Below, piece by piece: positions 32,714-43,986 of a stretch of DNA of 64,000 bases (its first letter is position 1; each line of letters begins with the position of its first letter). The DNA is from Bradyrhizobium sp. AUGA SZCCT0158 (GTDB lineage: Bacteria; Pseudomonadota; Alphaproteobacteria; Rhizobiales; Xanthobacteraceae): NCBI RefSeq assembly GCF_018130065.1, contig NZ_JAFCME010000032.1, forward strand, positions 1 to 64,000, given 5' to 3'. Below the pieces are notes generated by a model. The model was given only the letters and a program-made list of their open reading frames with translations. It did no database searches and was not told the DNA's origin. A program made the position numbers and the translations under genes.

Positions 32714-33265
32714 TCATGCTTGTGCGCCGGCCTGCTCCGGCGAAGGAAACTTGAAAGTGCCGTCGGCCAGCGCCGCCTCGTCCTGCCGGTCGAGCGCCGC
32801 CATGGCGGCCTCGGCATAGGCTGCGAGCTGGCGGGCCTTTTCGATGTTCTCACCGTTGAGGACGTTCTTGCACAGCGCCTGTGCCAGGGCTTCGCGGCCC
32901 TCGGTCAGCGCCAGATCATAGGCTGCGGTGCGGCCATAGAAGGCCTCACCGAAGGCCTGCATCTTTTTCGGCACTTTGAGGTCGCTGACGCCCAGTTCGC
33001 GCAGATTATCGTCCATATCGTTGCAAAAATGGTCGAACAGCGCCTGCGACAGACCCTTGCCCTCCGGGACCGATTTGAGCCGCCGCAACACCAGCCACAA
33101 ATGCATCAGAAGCAGGTCAAAACGGCCGTTAACCGTGTCCGGGACGCCCAAGTCCCGATAAAACAACGGTTCTCGCGCCTGCGTCACGATCATGCCATAG
33201 ATGGCTTCAATGGTGCCGCGCGGGGCGGACCGGGGTTTCCTGAAGTGATTGAACGGCCAAAGCAT
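32714..33265 (-). CDS. Ubiquinol-cytochrome c chaperone family protein (CBP3-like)
   Basis: A 183-aa protein of the Ubiq_cyt_C_chap family, which assists cytochrome bc1 assembly. Recognisable segments are EAIYGMIVTQAREPLFYRDL, FDLLLMHLWLVLRRLK and LSQALFDHFCNDMDDNLREL, followed by KVPKKMQAFGEAFYGRTAAY. It precedes the DUF177 gene with a 10-base gap, the usual alphaproteobacterial arrangement, and is divergent from bamE. Confidence 0.88.
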   Translation of the reverse strand: MLWPFNHFRKPRSAPRGTIEAIYGMIVTQAREPLFYRDLGVPDTVNGRFDLLLMHLWLVLRRLKSVPEGKGLSQALFDHFCNDMDDNLRELGVSDLKVPKKMQAFGEAFYGRTAAYDLALTEGREALAQALCKNVLNGENIEKARQLAAYAEAAMAALDRQDEAALADGTFKFPSPEQAGAQA

Positions 33266-33417
33266 TGTGGGTTCCGCATGCGAGCCCCAAAGGTTTCCGC
33301 CATGAAGGTTTCGGCCTTCAGGGTTTCAGCTTCGGGCGCCCGCGCATGTTGCAATCCTGCGTGCTGCCCGGTACGTCAACGCCTCGCGCGATGCAAGGGG
33401 ACGGGATCGATTCCGGA

Positions 33418-33903
33418 ATGACCGAGACGGGCCAACCAAGCTCATGCGCGCCCTCGCCGCGCCGCCAGACCGCGCGCTGGCGCGGTTTTCGCGGCTTTGC
33501 GGCCATGGCACTGCTCTGCGCCGCGCTCGGCGGCTGCACCGGCGAGCAATTCCAGAAGGGCTATATCCTGCCCCCCGGCGCGCTGGAACAGATCCCGATC
33601 GGCGCCAGCCAGGACCAGGTGCTGATCGTGATGGGCACGCCCTCCACGGTCGCGACCCTGAACGGCGAGGTGTTCTACTACATTTCACAGCGCTCCGAGC
33701 GCAAGGTCGCCTTCATGAACCAGCAGGTCGTCGACCAGCGGGTGATCGCGATCTATTTCGACAAGAATCGCCAGGTGCAGCGGCTCGCCAATTACGGGCT
33801 GCAGGACGGCAAGATCTTCGACTTCATCAGCCGCACCACGCCGACCTCAGGCCAGGAGCTCAGCTACCTGACGCCGCTGTTCAAGCTGCTCAGCTTTAAC
33901 TAA
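33418..33903 (+). CDS. bamE: BamE/OmlA outer-membrane assembly lipoprotein
   Basis: A 161-aa lipoprotein component of the BAM complex that folds outer-membrane proteins. The N-terminus has basic residues, a hydrophobic stretch and lipobox CAALGGC. The SmpA/OmlA domain shows QKGYILPPGALEQIPIGASQ, VLIVMGTPSTVATLNGEVFY and YYISQRSERKVAF. ATG 33418 is preferred although the frame opens at 33265. It is divergent from the CBP3-like gene, a common alphaproteobacterial order. Confidence 0.9.
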   Translation: MTETGQPSSCAPSPRRQTARWRGFRGFAAMALLCAALGGCTGEQFQKGYILPPGALEQIPIGASQDQVLIVMGTPSTVATLNGEVFYYISQRSERKVAFMNQQVVDQRVIAIYFDKNRQVQRLANYGLQDGKIFDFISRTTPTSGQELSYLTPLFKLLSFN

Positions 33904-33910
33904 GCCCTCC

Positions 33911-33966
33911 CGTGTCCCGGACGCGGTGCAGCACCCTTGGGCTGCTCCGCAGAGCCGGGACCCATC
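33911..33966. repeat. Dispersed repeat after bamE
   Basis: CGTGTCCCGGACGCGGTGCA followed by a TTGGGCTGCTCCGCAGAGCC and GGGACCC end forms a hairpin of a Bradyrhizobium-type dispersed element. It may serve as the bamE transcript end. Confidence 0.6.
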
Positions 33967-34083
33967 TGCCGCTTCGTGGACCCTGCATCAGCGCAGCGCC
34001 CTGCGCCAAGTCGTCCGCTTGCCCTGCGCGTGCGCGCTGCCTACGGTCGCCTGCAAAATAAAAACCCCGCAGGGAGTGACCTA

Positions 34084-35088
34084 GTGACCAGCCGATCTTT
34101 TTCCCGCCGCCATATTCTGACCGGAGCCGCCGCGCTCTCCACTGCGGCCATACTGCCGCGCAGCAGCCTGGGCGCCGACTGGCGGCCCACCGAAACCGTC
34201 CGCCTGATCGTGCCGGCCGCGCCGGGAGGCACCACGGACGTGATGGGGCGCTTGCTGGCGGCTCATTTGCAGAAGGCCTGGGGCCAGTCCGCGGTAGTGG
34301 AAAACCGCTCCGGCGGCGGCGGCACCATCGGCACCGCCGAAGCCGTACGCAGCAAGGGCGACGGGCACACGATCCTGGTCGGCAATCCCGGCCCTAACGC
34401 CATCGCCTACACCATCTTCCGGAATATGACCTACAAGGCCGACCAGTTGCAGCCGGTCTCCAACCTGATCCGGATTCCCAACATCATCTCGGCGCACCCC
34501 TCGGTGCCGGTCAAGTCGATCGGCGACCTGATTGCCTACATCAAGGCCAATCCGGACAAGCTGACCTACGGCTCCTCCGGCATCGGGCAGAGCCCTCACC
34601 TCACCGGCGCCTGGTTCCTGCAATTGACGAAATTGAAGATGGTGCATGTGCCGTTCCGCGGCGCCGGGCCGGCACTGCAGGCCGCGCTCGCCGGCGACAT
34701 CCAGGTGCTGTTCGACAATCTCTATCCGACGCTGCCGCAGGTGCAGGATGGCAAGCTCACCGGGCTGGCGGTGACCACGACCGAGCGCAGCGCGCTGGCG
34801 CCCAACATTCCGACCATGCGCGAGAGCGCACCGGAGCTCGCCAAGTTCGACGTATCGTCCTGGTTCGGCATTTTCCTGCCGAAGGCCGCCCCCGCCCCCG
34901 TCCTCGATGCCCTTAACAAGGAAATCAAGGTGTTCCTGGAGCGCGAGGACATCAAGGAAAGCATGGCCAAGATCGGCGCGCGCACCGACTACGGCACACC
35001 GCAGCAGTTTTCCGACTTCATCCAGGCGGAGACGGACAAGTTCGGCGCCATCATCAAGCAGGAAGGCCTGCAGATGGACGCCGGCTGA
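34084..35088 (+). CDS. Bug/TctC-type tripartite tricarboxylate transporter binding protein
   Basis: A 334-aa periplasmic binding protein. GTG 34084 starts a twin-arginine-like signal (VTSRSFSRRHILTGAAALST). The mature protein has VRLIVPAAPGGTTDVMGRLL, VENRSGGGGTIGTAEAV, HVPFRGAGPALQAALAGDIQ and a DYGTPQQFSDFIQAETDKF end, all typical of Bug proteins that bind carboxylated compounds. No TctA/TctB membrane genes are adjacent, as is frequent for Bug proteins. Confidence 0.88.
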   Translation: MTSRSFSRRHILTGAAALSTAAILPRSSLGADWRPTETVRLIVPAAPGGTTDVMGRLLAAHLQKAWGQSAVVENRSGGGGTIGTAEAVRSKGDGHTILVGNPGPNAIAYTIFRNMTYKADQLQPVSNLIRIPNIISAHPSVPVKSIGDLIAYIKANPDKLTYGSSGIGQSPHLTGAWFLQLTKLKMVHVPFRGAGPALQAALAGDIQVLFDNLYPTLPQVQDGKLTGLAVTTTERSALAPNIPTMRESAPELAKFDVSSWFGIFLPKAAPAPVLDALNKEIKVFLEREDIKESMAKIGARTDYGTPQQFSDFIQAETDKFGAIIKQEGLQMDAG

Positions 35089-35127
35089 GAGGCGTAACTC
35101 CCGCGGCGCTCGATCCGCGCACGCAGC

Positions 35128-35258
35128 CGTCATCCCCGCGCAACGGCAAAGCCGTTGTCGCTAGAGGAGCCGCGCTTGCGGCGTCTCGAAGGATGGCCAC
35201 ACACACCTGCCAAGTCATCCTTCGAGGCTCGCAAGAGCTCGCACCTCAGGATGACGCC
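35128..35258. repeat. Dispersed repeat (CATCCTTCGAGGC family)
   Basis: The block contains GTCATCCCCGCG, GTCTCGAAGGATGGCC, CATCCTTCGAGGCTCGCAAG and CACCTCAGGATGA, with GAAGGATG/CATCCTTC pairing across the centre. A related block is at 48781-48904. It lies between convergent genes. Confidence 0.75.
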
Positions 35259-35270
35259 GGGCAAAAAAGA

Positions 35271-35304
35271 AAAACCCCGCGGCTCGCACCGCGGGGTTTT
35301 ATTT
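35271..35304. terminator. Bidirectional intrinsic terminator between Bug protein gene and hppA
   Basis: AAAACCCCGCGG (35271-35282) and CCGCGGGGTTTT (35289-35300) form a perfect 12-bp stem with a 6-base loop. There are A-rich and T-rich flanks on both sides, so it can end transcription from both converging genes. Confidence 0.9.
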
Positions 35305-35322
35305 TGATCGGCTCAGCGCCGC

Positions 35323-37443
<2,121 letters not shown>

Positions 37444-37886
37444 TGAATTTGCCTCGCCTCAGACCTTGATGTTCCCCCGCCACACCGCGAGCGCGGCAAG
37501 CGCATAAAAAGGAGGCCTTCCCCGCCCAAAAGGGTGGCCCCTCAAATCGCCGGGACCTTGCCAAAATCGTTTCCCCGGCGCAACGCCGCGGAGGCCAGAA
37601 ACCGTCTATTTTTGAAAGGAATCCCCGGGAACGACGGCTGGTGCCGAGGGCTGGCTGGCGGCTGGACCGTCCGGCGGAAAATCCGAGGCCTGCCAGGCGC
37701 CCACGGGGCGGACCATCGAATCGTCTGCTGAGAGCGATCCTGCAGGTGCCGTAACCCAAATAGCGACCACGATATGGGTCTGAAAATACATAGGCCTGAA
37801 AATACATGGGCCCGCCCAATCCTCGAAGGGATTGAGCGGGCCCGCGATCCATTTCAGTACATCCGTGAAACGACCGTTTCGAGGCC
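37444..37886. other. 443-base noncoding gap between hppA and cold-shock gene
   Basis: No supported gene lies here. Nearest the cold-shock gene is a hairpin (37808-37843) and two copies of CTGAAAATACAT (about 37780-37806). The rest is GC-rich upstream sequence of hppA without a recognisable promoter. Confidence 0.5.
37808..37843 (-). terminator. Terminator-like hairpin downstream of the cold-shock gene
   Basis: GGGCCCGCCCAATCC (37808-37822) pairs with GGATTGAGCGGGCCC (37829-37843) with one mismatch. It lies 43 bases after the cold-shock stop on the minus strand and is followed there by ATGTATTTTC. Confidence 0.55.
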
Positions 37887-38096
37887 TCAGGCCAGCGACA
37901 GGTTCTCTGCGCTTACCTTGCCCCGCATCTTGTCGGTCTTGAGTTCGAACTCGACCTTTTGGCCTTCGGCCAGACCGGTCAGACCTGCGCGCTCAACGGC
38001 GCTGATGTGAACGAACACATCCTTGCTGCCGTCGGTCGGCTGAATGAATCCAAAACCCTTTTGACCGTTGAACCACTTCACAGTTCCCGTAGCCAT
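37887..38096 (-). CDS. Cold-shock domain protein (CspA family)
   Basis: A 69-aa single-domain RNA chaperone. RNP1 (KGFGFIQP, about 13-20) and RNP2 (DVFVHIS, about 27-33) are intact, with the typical start MATGTVKWFNGQKG. The 203 bases between its start and thiL likely contain a long 5' leader, as is common for csp mRNAs, but no specific structure is claimed. Several csp paralogues exist in such genomes, so no paralogue symbol is given. Confidence 0.95.
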   Translation of the reverse strand: MATGTVKWFNGQKGFGFIQPTDGSKDVFVHISAVERAGLTGLAEGQKVEFELKTDKMRGKVSAENLSLA

Positions 38097-38299
38097 TTTC
38101 TATTCTCCAAAGCACGTAGGCTTTCATTCCGTACGGCGATCGCACGGATTCAAATCCAATCGACGATGTCTCTGGAAAATGCCCTAACAGGCGCGTTCAG
38201 CAAGGCACGGCGGCAATCGAATGCGCGCACAACTATAGATTTTCCGGGAAATTGCAATGGCCGGTCGCCAATAAAGGCCCGCAGTCAGCGCTGCGACGC

Positions 38300-39277
38300 T
38301 CAAAAATGGCTGTAAGAGCGCCGTTTCAGAACGATTTCGCCGCCCTGCCCGTCGAGGAATTTCGGCGCTCCACTTCCGGCGAGCACGGTTCCGATGGAAC
38401 TTACCGCCACGCCAGCGCCCTGCGCGGCTTGCACGAACGCATCGACGCGGTCTTCCGCCACCGTGCACAGGATTTCGTAATCGTCGCCACCGGCGATCAA
38501 CGTTTCGATTCCGACGATGCCACGCGACAGCAGATCGCGCGCGGTATCCGACAGCGGAACCTTCTCCAGATCGATCGCAGCGGAAACACCCGACACACCG
38601 CACAGTTTGGTGAGATCGCCGGCGAGCCCATCGGACACGTCCATCGCCGCTCCGGCATGGTCGCGAACGATTTCCGCGAGCACCACGCGCGGCTGCGGTA
38701 CCCGATAGCGCCCGACCAGCAGATCGCGCGCTGCTGCATCGCTCACCGCGGCATGGACCTTGCCGCCGCCGAGCACGGCAAGCCCGAGCGCGGCATCGCC
38801 GATCGTGCCGGTCACCAGCACCCGGTCGCCAGGCTTGGCGCCGCTGCGATGGACCATTTTGCCTGACGGCACGCGCCCGAACGCGGTGACCGAGACCATC
38901 AGCGGACCTGATGTCGACACCGTATCGCCGCCCAGCAGCGGACAGCCGAATTGCGCCGCGTCCTCGCCGAGCGCGGCCGCGAACGGCTTGAGCCAGGCTT
39001 CGTCGGTATCGCGGAGCGCCAGCGTCAGCACGAAACCGGCCGGCACCGCGCCCTTGGCGGCGAGATCCGAGAGGTTCACCCGCAACGCCTTGCGCGCAAC
39101 GGTATCAGGCGGATCGTCGGGGAGGAAATGCACGCCTTCGACGATGGCGTCCGTCGTCACCACGATGTCGTCGCCATCAGGCTTCAGGGCCGCCGCGTCG
39201 TCGTCGAGATTGAAGGCGCCAGGGTCGGTCGCGATCGGCCTGAAATAGCGGGCGATCAGCGAATCCTCGCCGGACAT
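38300..39277 (-). CDS. thiL: Thiamine-phosphate kinase
   Basis: A 325-aa ATP-dependent kinase producing thiamine diphosphate from thiamine phosphate. Motifs are GEDSLIARYFRP at the N-terminus, DDAAALKPDGDDIVVTTDAI and EGVHFLPDDPPDTVARKALR (both metal/ATP-binding), FGCPLLGGDTVSTSGPL and AMDVSDGLAGDLTKL. ATG 39277 is the usual start; ATG 39292 would add five residues overlapping nusB. Lies 7 bases after nusB. Confidence 0.94.
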   Translation of the reverse strand: MSGEDSLIARYFRPIATDPGAFNLDDDAAALKPDGDDIVVTTDAIVEGVHFLPDDPPDTVARKALRVNLSDLAAKGAVPAGFVLTLALRDTDEAWLKPFAAALGEDAAQFGCPLLGGDTVSTSGPLMVSVTAFGRVPSGKMVHRSGAKPGDRVLVTGTIGDAALGLAVLGGGKVHAAVSDAAARDLLVGRYRVPQPRVVLAEIVRDHAGAAMDVSDGLAGDLTKLCGVSGVSAAIDLEKVPLSDTARDLLSRGIVGIETLIAGGDDYEILCTVAEDRVDAFVQAAQGAGVAVSSIGTVLAGSGAPKFLDGQGGEIVLKRRSYSHF

Positions 39278-39284
39278 GGGCGCG

Positions 39285-39782
39285 CTAGCCACGCGCGAAC
39301 TCGTCGGCGCGGAACTGGCGCGCGATCTGATCCAGCACCGCGTTCACCATGCCGGTCTCGTCCTTTTCGACAAAGGCGTGCGCGACATCGACATATTCGG
39401 ACACGACGACGCGGCCGGGCACGTCCTTGCGATGCTCCAGTTCATAGGACCCAGCCCGCAGCACCGCGCGCAAAATCGCGTCGATCCGCTTCAAGGGCCA
39501 GCCCTTCGACAGCGCGTCGTCGATCAGCGGATCGAGTTTGGCCTGATCCCGCACCACGCCCGAGACGACGTCGCGGAAAAACGCGGCTTCGGCCGGCAGG
39601 TATTTGTCGCCCTCGACCTCGTTGCCGAGCCAGTGGCTCTCGAACTCGGCGAAGATATCGTTGATCCCGGCGCCGCCAATGTCCATCTGGTACAGCGCCT
39701 GCACGGCGGCGAGTCGCGCGGCACCGCGCCGGTTGGCTTTCTTGTCCGGATTTTTGAGTGCGGGCTTCTTGGTGTCTGCCAT
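39285..39782 (-). CDS. nusB: Transcription antitermination factor NusB
   Basis: A 165-aa RNA-binding factor for rRNA transcription antitermination. The N-terminus is Lys-rich, followed by GAARLAAVQALYQMDIGGAG, AEAAFFRDVVSGVVRDQAKL and YELEHRKDVPGRVVVSEYVD. It starts 2 bases after the ribH stop and is followed by thiL, the standard rhizobial order. Confidence 0.94.
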   Translation of the reverse strand: MADTKKPALKNPDKKANRRGAARLAAVQALYQMDIGGAGINDIFAEFESHWLGNEVEGDKYLPAEAAFFRDVVSGVVRDQAKLDPLIDDALSKGWPLKRIDAILRAVLRAGSYELEHRKDVPGRVVVSEYVDVAHAFVEKDETGMVNAVLDQIARQFRADEFARG

Positions 39783-39784
39783 CG

Positions 39785-40276
39785 TCAGGCCTTTGCCAGC
39801 CGGCGTTTGATCCGCAGCATTGCGAGCGCCGCGCGGGCGGCGTCGCCGCCCTTGTTGAGTTCACTGGCGCGCGCCCTCGCCCAGGCCTGCGCCTCGGTGT
39901 TGACCGTAATGATGCCGTTGCCGAGCGGGAACTTTCTGGCCACCGCAAGGTCCATCAGCGCGCGTGAGGATTCCATCGAGACGATCTCGAAATGAATGGT
40001 GTCGCCCCGCACCACGCAGCCGAGCGCGATCGCGGCGTCATAGGGCCTTCCGTTGTTCTCGGCGGCGTCGATCGCGATCGCGATCGCGGCGGGGATTTCT
40101 AAAGCGCCGGGCACGGTGATGACGTCATGCGTGACACCGGCCGCCTTCAATTCGGTGACGGCGCCTTCCAGCAGCGCATCCTGGATGTCGTCGTAGAAGC
40201 GTGCTTCGACGATCAGCGCGCGCGCGCCTTTGATGTCGGTCTGGTCCTTCAGGGGTGCGCGTCGTGCGTCTGCCAT
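39785..40276 (-). CDS. ribH: 6,7-dimethyl-8-ribityllumazine synthase
   Basis: A 163-aa lumazine synthase, the penultimate riboflavin enzyme, forming icosahedral or decameric shells. Motifs include ALIVEARFYDDIQDALLEGA, HDVITVPGALEIPAAIAIAI, GCVVRGDTIHFEIVSMESSR (catalytic His) and FPLGNGIITVNTEAQAWARA. It is separated from ribE by a 143-base gap filled by a palindromic repeat. Confidence 0.95.
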   Translation of the reverse strand: MADARRAPLKDQTDIKGARALIVEARFYDDIQDALLEGAVTELKAAGVTHDVITVPGALEIPAAIAIAIDAAENNGRPYDAAIALGCVVRGDTIHFEIVSMESSRALMDLAVARKFPLGNGIITVNTEAQAWARARASELNKGGDAARAALAMLRIKRRLAKA

Positions 40277-40289
40277 TATCTACCTTCTT

Positions 40290-40403
40290 GTCATTGCCGG
40301 GCTAGAGCGCGGAGCGCGTCTGCCGATGGGGCCCCGGCAATCCATCCTATCAGGAATCCATCCTGTTAAGAGGATGGATACGCGGGTCAAGCCCGCGTAT
40401 GAC
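40290..40403. repeat. Composite palindromic repeat between ribE and ribH
   Basis: TCATTGCCGGGCTAGAGCGC, a GCCCCGGCAATCCATCC part and ATACGCGGGTCAAGCCCGCG-TATGACA form paired hairpins. Same family as 10980-11072. It sits inside an otherwise compact riboflavin gene chain. Confidence 0.85.
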
Positions 40404-40419
40404 ACAATTGTTGCTGTTG

Positions 40420-41028
40420 CTATTTCATTTCCGACAGCCGCGCCGCATAGCGGGCCATCAGATCGACCTCGATATTGACCTCGCTGCCCGCGTTCCAGTC
40501 CGCCAGCGTCGTGACGCTGAGCGTATGGGGAATGATCAGCACCGAAAACACCACGTCTTCGACCGTATTCACCGTCAGCGACACGCCATCCAGGGTGATC
40601 GAGCCCTTGACGGCGATGAAGCGCGCCAGTTCCCGCGTCGTGCGCAGTTCGAACCTGGCCATATCGGGCAGATCGTCGCGCTTGACGATGCTGGCGATGC
40701 CGTCGGCATGGCCGGCCACGATGTGGCCGCCGAGTTCGTCGCCGATCTTCAGCGCGCGCTCGAGATTGAGGTTTGTGCCTTTGCCCCAGTGCTTCGCCGT
40801 GGTCATGCCGAGCGTCTCGGCCGCGGCATCGACGTCGAACCAGGTCTTGCCATCATCGACGCCGGAGGCGACCACGGTGAGACAGACGCCGTTGCAGGCG
40901 ATCGAGGCGCCATCGGCGATGGTGGCGCGATCGTAGCGGCAGGCGATGCGCAAGCGGTGCAACTGCCCCTGCGCCGTCGGCGTCAGGCTGACGATTTCGC
41001 CGATATCGGTGACTATTCCGGTGAACAT
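40420..41028 (-). CDS. ribE: Riboflavin synthase alpha chain
   Basis: A 202-aa enzyme that dismutates two lumazines to riboflavin. It has the two lumazine-binding repeats: MFTGIVTDIGEIVSLTPTAQ with SIACNGVCLTVVA, then GHIVAGHADGIASIVKRDDL with GSITLDGVSLTVN. The ribD stop is directly adjacent (41029), so the two are cotranscribed. Some annotations call it ribC. Confidence 0.94.
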   Translation of the reverse strand: MFTGIVTDIGEIVSLTPTAQGQLHRLRIACRYDRATIADGASIACNGVCLTVVASGVDDGKTWFDVDAAAETLGMTTAKHWGKGTNLNLERALKIGDELGGHIVAGHADGIASIVKRDDLPDMARFELRTTRELARFIAVKGSITLDGVSLTVNTVEDVVFSVLIIPHTLSVTTLADWNAGSEVNIEVDLMARYAARLSEMK

Positions 41029-42180
41029 TTAGGGGCGCTCGTAGATCGTGAGAGTATCTAGACCAAGGCTTTCGCTAGCACGGACTTTTAGGGCGGGCGA
41101 CCCGGTGAGAGCCGACAGCGGCAATGCGTCCAGCGCGGGAATGCCGCCCACGCCGACCGCCTCGGGTCCGCGCAGCAGCCATGCCTCATCGACCAGCCCC
41201 GCCGATACAAAGGACGACGCGACGCGCGCCCCGCCCTCGACCATCAGCCGCGAAACGCCCTTGTCGGACAGTGCACGCAGCACCGCCGTCACATCCAGCC
41301 CCGGCGGCGCGCTTGACGCGGCGACGCGGATCACCTGCGCTCCGGCGGCGCCGAGCTTCATGGCGGCCGGCGCTTCGGCGAGATCCGACGTCATGACCCA
41401 GAGCGGCGTCTCGCGCGCGGTCTGCACCAGACGGCTGGTGCCGGGAGTCCGCAAGCTCCGATCCAGCACCACACGTACCGGCGATAAATGCTCCATCCCC
41501 GGCAGCCGGCAGGTCAGCACCGGATCATCGGCCAGCACGGTGCCGATCCCGACCAGGATCGCATCGCACTGCGCGCGCAGCAGATGCACGCGTGTCCTTG
41601 CTGCCTCACCCGTAATCGCGACCGGCTTGTTGCCGGCGGCGCCGATCTTGTCGTCGGCGGAGACCGCCAGCTTGAGGATCACATGCGGGCGCTTGTCGCG
41701 GATGCGTCGGAAATGCCCGGCATGGTCGCATGCTGCTTCCGCGGAATTCAGGCCGACATCGACGATAATCCCGGCGGCGCGCAATTTGGCGTGGCCCTGT
41801 CCGGCCACTTCCGGATTGGGATCCTCGATCGCCGACACCACGCGGGCAATGCCCGACGCGATCACGGCATCGACGCAAGGCGGCGATTTGCCGAAATGCG
41901 AGCACGGCTCCAGCGTCACATAGAGCGTGGCGCCGCGCGCGGCGTCACCGGCGCGCTTGAGCGCATCCGGCTCGGCATGCGGCCGACCGCCGGGCTGGGT
42001 CCAGCCGCGCCCAACGATGACGCCGTCCTTGACGACGACGGCACCGACGGCGGGGTTCGGCCAGGTGCGCCCCTGCCCGCGCCGGCCGAGCGCAAGCGCG
42101 AGTTGCATGAAGCGCGCGTCCGCGGCTTTGGATTCCCTGGATTTCTGCGCGTACTGGTCTTCCAGGATACGGAAGATCAT
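41029..42180 (-). CDS. ribD: Bifunctional riboflavin deaminase/reductase RibD
   Basis: A 383-aa two-domain enzyme. The N-terminal deaminase has TWPNPAVGAVVVKDG, the zinc motif PHAEPDALKRAG and LEPCSHFGKSPPCVDA. The C-terminal reductase has KLAVSADDKIGA, GIGTVLADDPVLTCRLPG, VRVVLDRSLRTP and LMVEGGARVASSFVSAGLVD. About 20 residues precede the conserved start FMQLALALGRRG; the ATG at 42180 overlaps the nrdR stop (ATGA) and is accepted. Confidence 0.94.
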   Translation of the reverse strand: MIFRILEDQYAQKSRESKAADARFMQLALALGRRGQGRTWPNPAVGAVVVKDGVIVGRGWTQPGGRPHAEPDALKRAGDAARGATLYVTLEPCSHFGKSPPCVDAVIASGIARVVSAIEDPNPEVAGQGHAKLRAAGIIVDVGLNSAEAACDHAGHFRRIRDKRPHVILKLAVSADDKIGAAGNKPVAITGEAARTRVHLLRAQCDAILVGIGTVLADDPVLTCRLPGMEHLSPVRVVLDRSLRTPGTSRLVQTARETPLWVMTSDLAEAPAAMKLGAAGAQVIRVAASSAPPGLDVTAVLRALSDKGVSRLMVEGGARVASSFVSAGLVDEAWLLRGPEAVGVGGIPALDALPLSALTGSPALKVRASESLGLDTLTIYERP

Positions 42181-42659
42181 TTGCGCAACGCGGTGACCCG
42201 TGCGTCTTCCTCGCCGGACAGCTCACCGAGCACGGCTTCAAAGTCCTTGGCCTCGCGAAAGTTGCGATAGACCGAGGCAAAACGCACATAGGCGACGTCA
42301 TCGAGCTGGCGCAGATGCTCCATCACGATCTCGCCGATCGCTTCCGAGGAAACCTCCGCCTCGCCGCCGCTTTCGAGCTCGCGCACGATGGCGGAGACCA
42401 TCTTTTCGACGCGCTCCGGATCGACCGGGCGCTTGCGCAGGGAGATCTGCAACGAGCGCACCAGCTTGTCGCGGTCGAACGGCACGCGGCGGCCGTTGCG
42501 CTTGATCACGGTCAGTTCGCGGAGCTGCACCCGCTCGAAGGTGGTGAAGCGGAAATTGCAGGCGATGCAGACCCGCCGCCGCCGGATCACGGCGGAATCC
42601 TCGGTGGGGCGCGAATCCTTCACCTGCGTATCGAGACTGTTGCAGCTGGGGCAGCGCAT
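42177..42659 (-). CDS. nrdR: Transcriptional repressor NrdR
   Basis: A 160-aa zinc-ribbon and ATP-cone repressor of ribonucleotide reductase genes. The zinc ribbon is MRCPSCNSLDTQVKDSRPTE with RRRVCIACNFRFTTFER; the ATP-cone begins VIKRNGRRVPFDRDKLVRSL. It sits 25 bases after glyA and overlaps ribD, the conserved alphaproteobacterial glyA-nrdR-ribD order. Confidence 0.96.
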   Translation of the reverse strand: MRCPSCNSLDTQVKDSRPTEDSAVIRRRRVCIACNFRFTTFERVQLRELTVIKRNGRRVPFDRDKLVRSLQISLRKRPVDPERVEKMVSAIVRELESGGEAEVSSEAIGEIVMEHLRQLDDVAYVRFASVYRNFREAKDFEAVLGELSGEEDARVTALRK

Positions 42660-42684
42660 CCCAAGTATCCCTTACTAGTGACCC

Positions 42685-43986
42685 TTACTGATAAATCGGG
42701 AAGCGGTCGGTGAGTGCCTTGACGCGTTCCTTGATCGCGGCTTCCACCAGCGGCGCCTTGCCGTCGGGCGATTGCGCCAGCGCGTTCAGCACTTCGGCGA
42801 TCATGGAGGCGACCTGCTGGAATTCGGCGACGCCAAAACCGCGCGTGGTCGCCGCCGGCGTGCCCAGACGCAGGCCCGAGGTGACGAACGGCGTTTCGGG
42901 ATCGAACGGAATGCCGTTCTTGTTGCAGGTGATCGCAGCGCGAACCAGCGCCTTCTCCGAGACGTTGCCCTTCAGGCCTTTGGGGCGAAGATCGACCAGC
43001 ATCAGATGGTTGTCGGTACCGCCTGAGACGATGTCGAGGCCCTGCGCACGCAGCGCTTCCGCCAGCGCCTTGGCGTTCTCGACGACGTTCTTGGCGTAGA
43101 TCTTGAAGTCCGGACGCAGCGCCTCGGAAAATGCCACCGCCTTGGCGGCGATGATGTGCATCAACGGACCGCCCTGCAGGCCCGGGAAGATCGCCGAGTT
43201 GAGTTTCTTGGTCAGCGTCTCGTCATTCCACAGCATCAACCCGCCGCGCGGGCCGCGCAGCGATTTGTGCGTGGTCGTGGTCGTGACATGGGCATGCGGC
43301 ACCGGCGAGGCATGGACGCCACCGGCGACGAGGCCGGCGAAATGCGCCATGTCCACCATCAGATAGGCCCCAACGCTGTCGGCGATCTCGCGGAAGCGCT
43401 TGAAGTCCCAGGCGCGTGAATAGGCGGAGCCGCCGGCGATGATCAGCTTCGGCTTCACTTCCTCGGCGCGGCGCGCCACCTCGTCCATGTCGATGATCTG
43501 GTCGTCGCGGCGCACGGTGTAGTGCTGCGCCTTGAACCATTTGCCGGACATGTTGACGGGCGCGCCGTGGGTGAGATGGCCGCCGGCGGCAAGATCAAGG
43601 CCCATGAAGGTATCGCCGGGCTGCAGCAGCGCCAGGAACACCGCCTGGTTCATCTGGCTGCCCGAATTCGGCTGAACGTTGGCAAACTGGGCGCCGAACA
43701 GTTTCTTGGCGCGATCGATCGCCAATGTCTCGGCGACGTCGACCCATTCGCAACCGCCATAATAGCGCGCGCCCGGATAGCCCTCCGCGTATTTGTTGGT
43801 CATCACCGAGCCCTGCGCTTCCAGCACCGCGCGGCTGACGATGTTTTCCGAGGCGATCAGCTCGATCTCGTGGCGCTGCCGGCCGAGTTCACCCTTGATG
43901 GCGGCGGCGATTTCCGGATCGGCCTCGGCGAGAGTGGCCGTGAAGAACGAGTCGGGCGCGGAGGCGGTTTTGCTGCTGGAGGTCAT
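42685..43986 (-). CDS. glyA: Serine hydroxymethyltransferase
   Basis: A 433-aa PLP enzyme interconverting serine and glycine with tetrahydrofolate. The PLP Lys lies in TTTTHKSLRGPRGGLMLW; other landmarks are QRHEIELIASENIVSRAVLE, KYAEGYPGARYYGGCEWVD and PNSGSQMNQAVFLALLQPGD. ATG 43986 is used; 44004 would add six residues. No glycine riboswitch or other leader is recognised upstream. Confidence 0.96.
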   Translation of the reverse strand: MTSSSKTASAPDSFFTATLAEADPEIAAAIKGELGRQRHEIELIASENIVSRAVLEAQGSVMTNKYAEGYPGARYYGGCEWVDVAETLAIDRAKKLFGAQFANVQPNSGSQMNQAVFLALLQPGDTFMGLDLAAGGHLTHGAPVNMSGKWFKAQHYTVRRDDQIIDMDEVARRAEEVKPKLIIAGGSAYSRAWDFKRFREIADSVGAYLMVDMAHFAGLVAGGVHASPVPHAHVTTTTTHKSLRGPRGGLMLWNDETLTKKLNSAIFPGLQGGPLMHIIAAKAVAFSEALRPDFKIYAKNVVENAKALAEALRAQGLDIVSGGTDNHLMLVDLRPKGLKGNVSEKALVRAAITCNKNGIPFDPETPFVTSGLRLGTPAATTRGFGVAEFQQVASMIAEVLNALAQSPDGKAPLVEAAIKERVKALTDRFPIYQ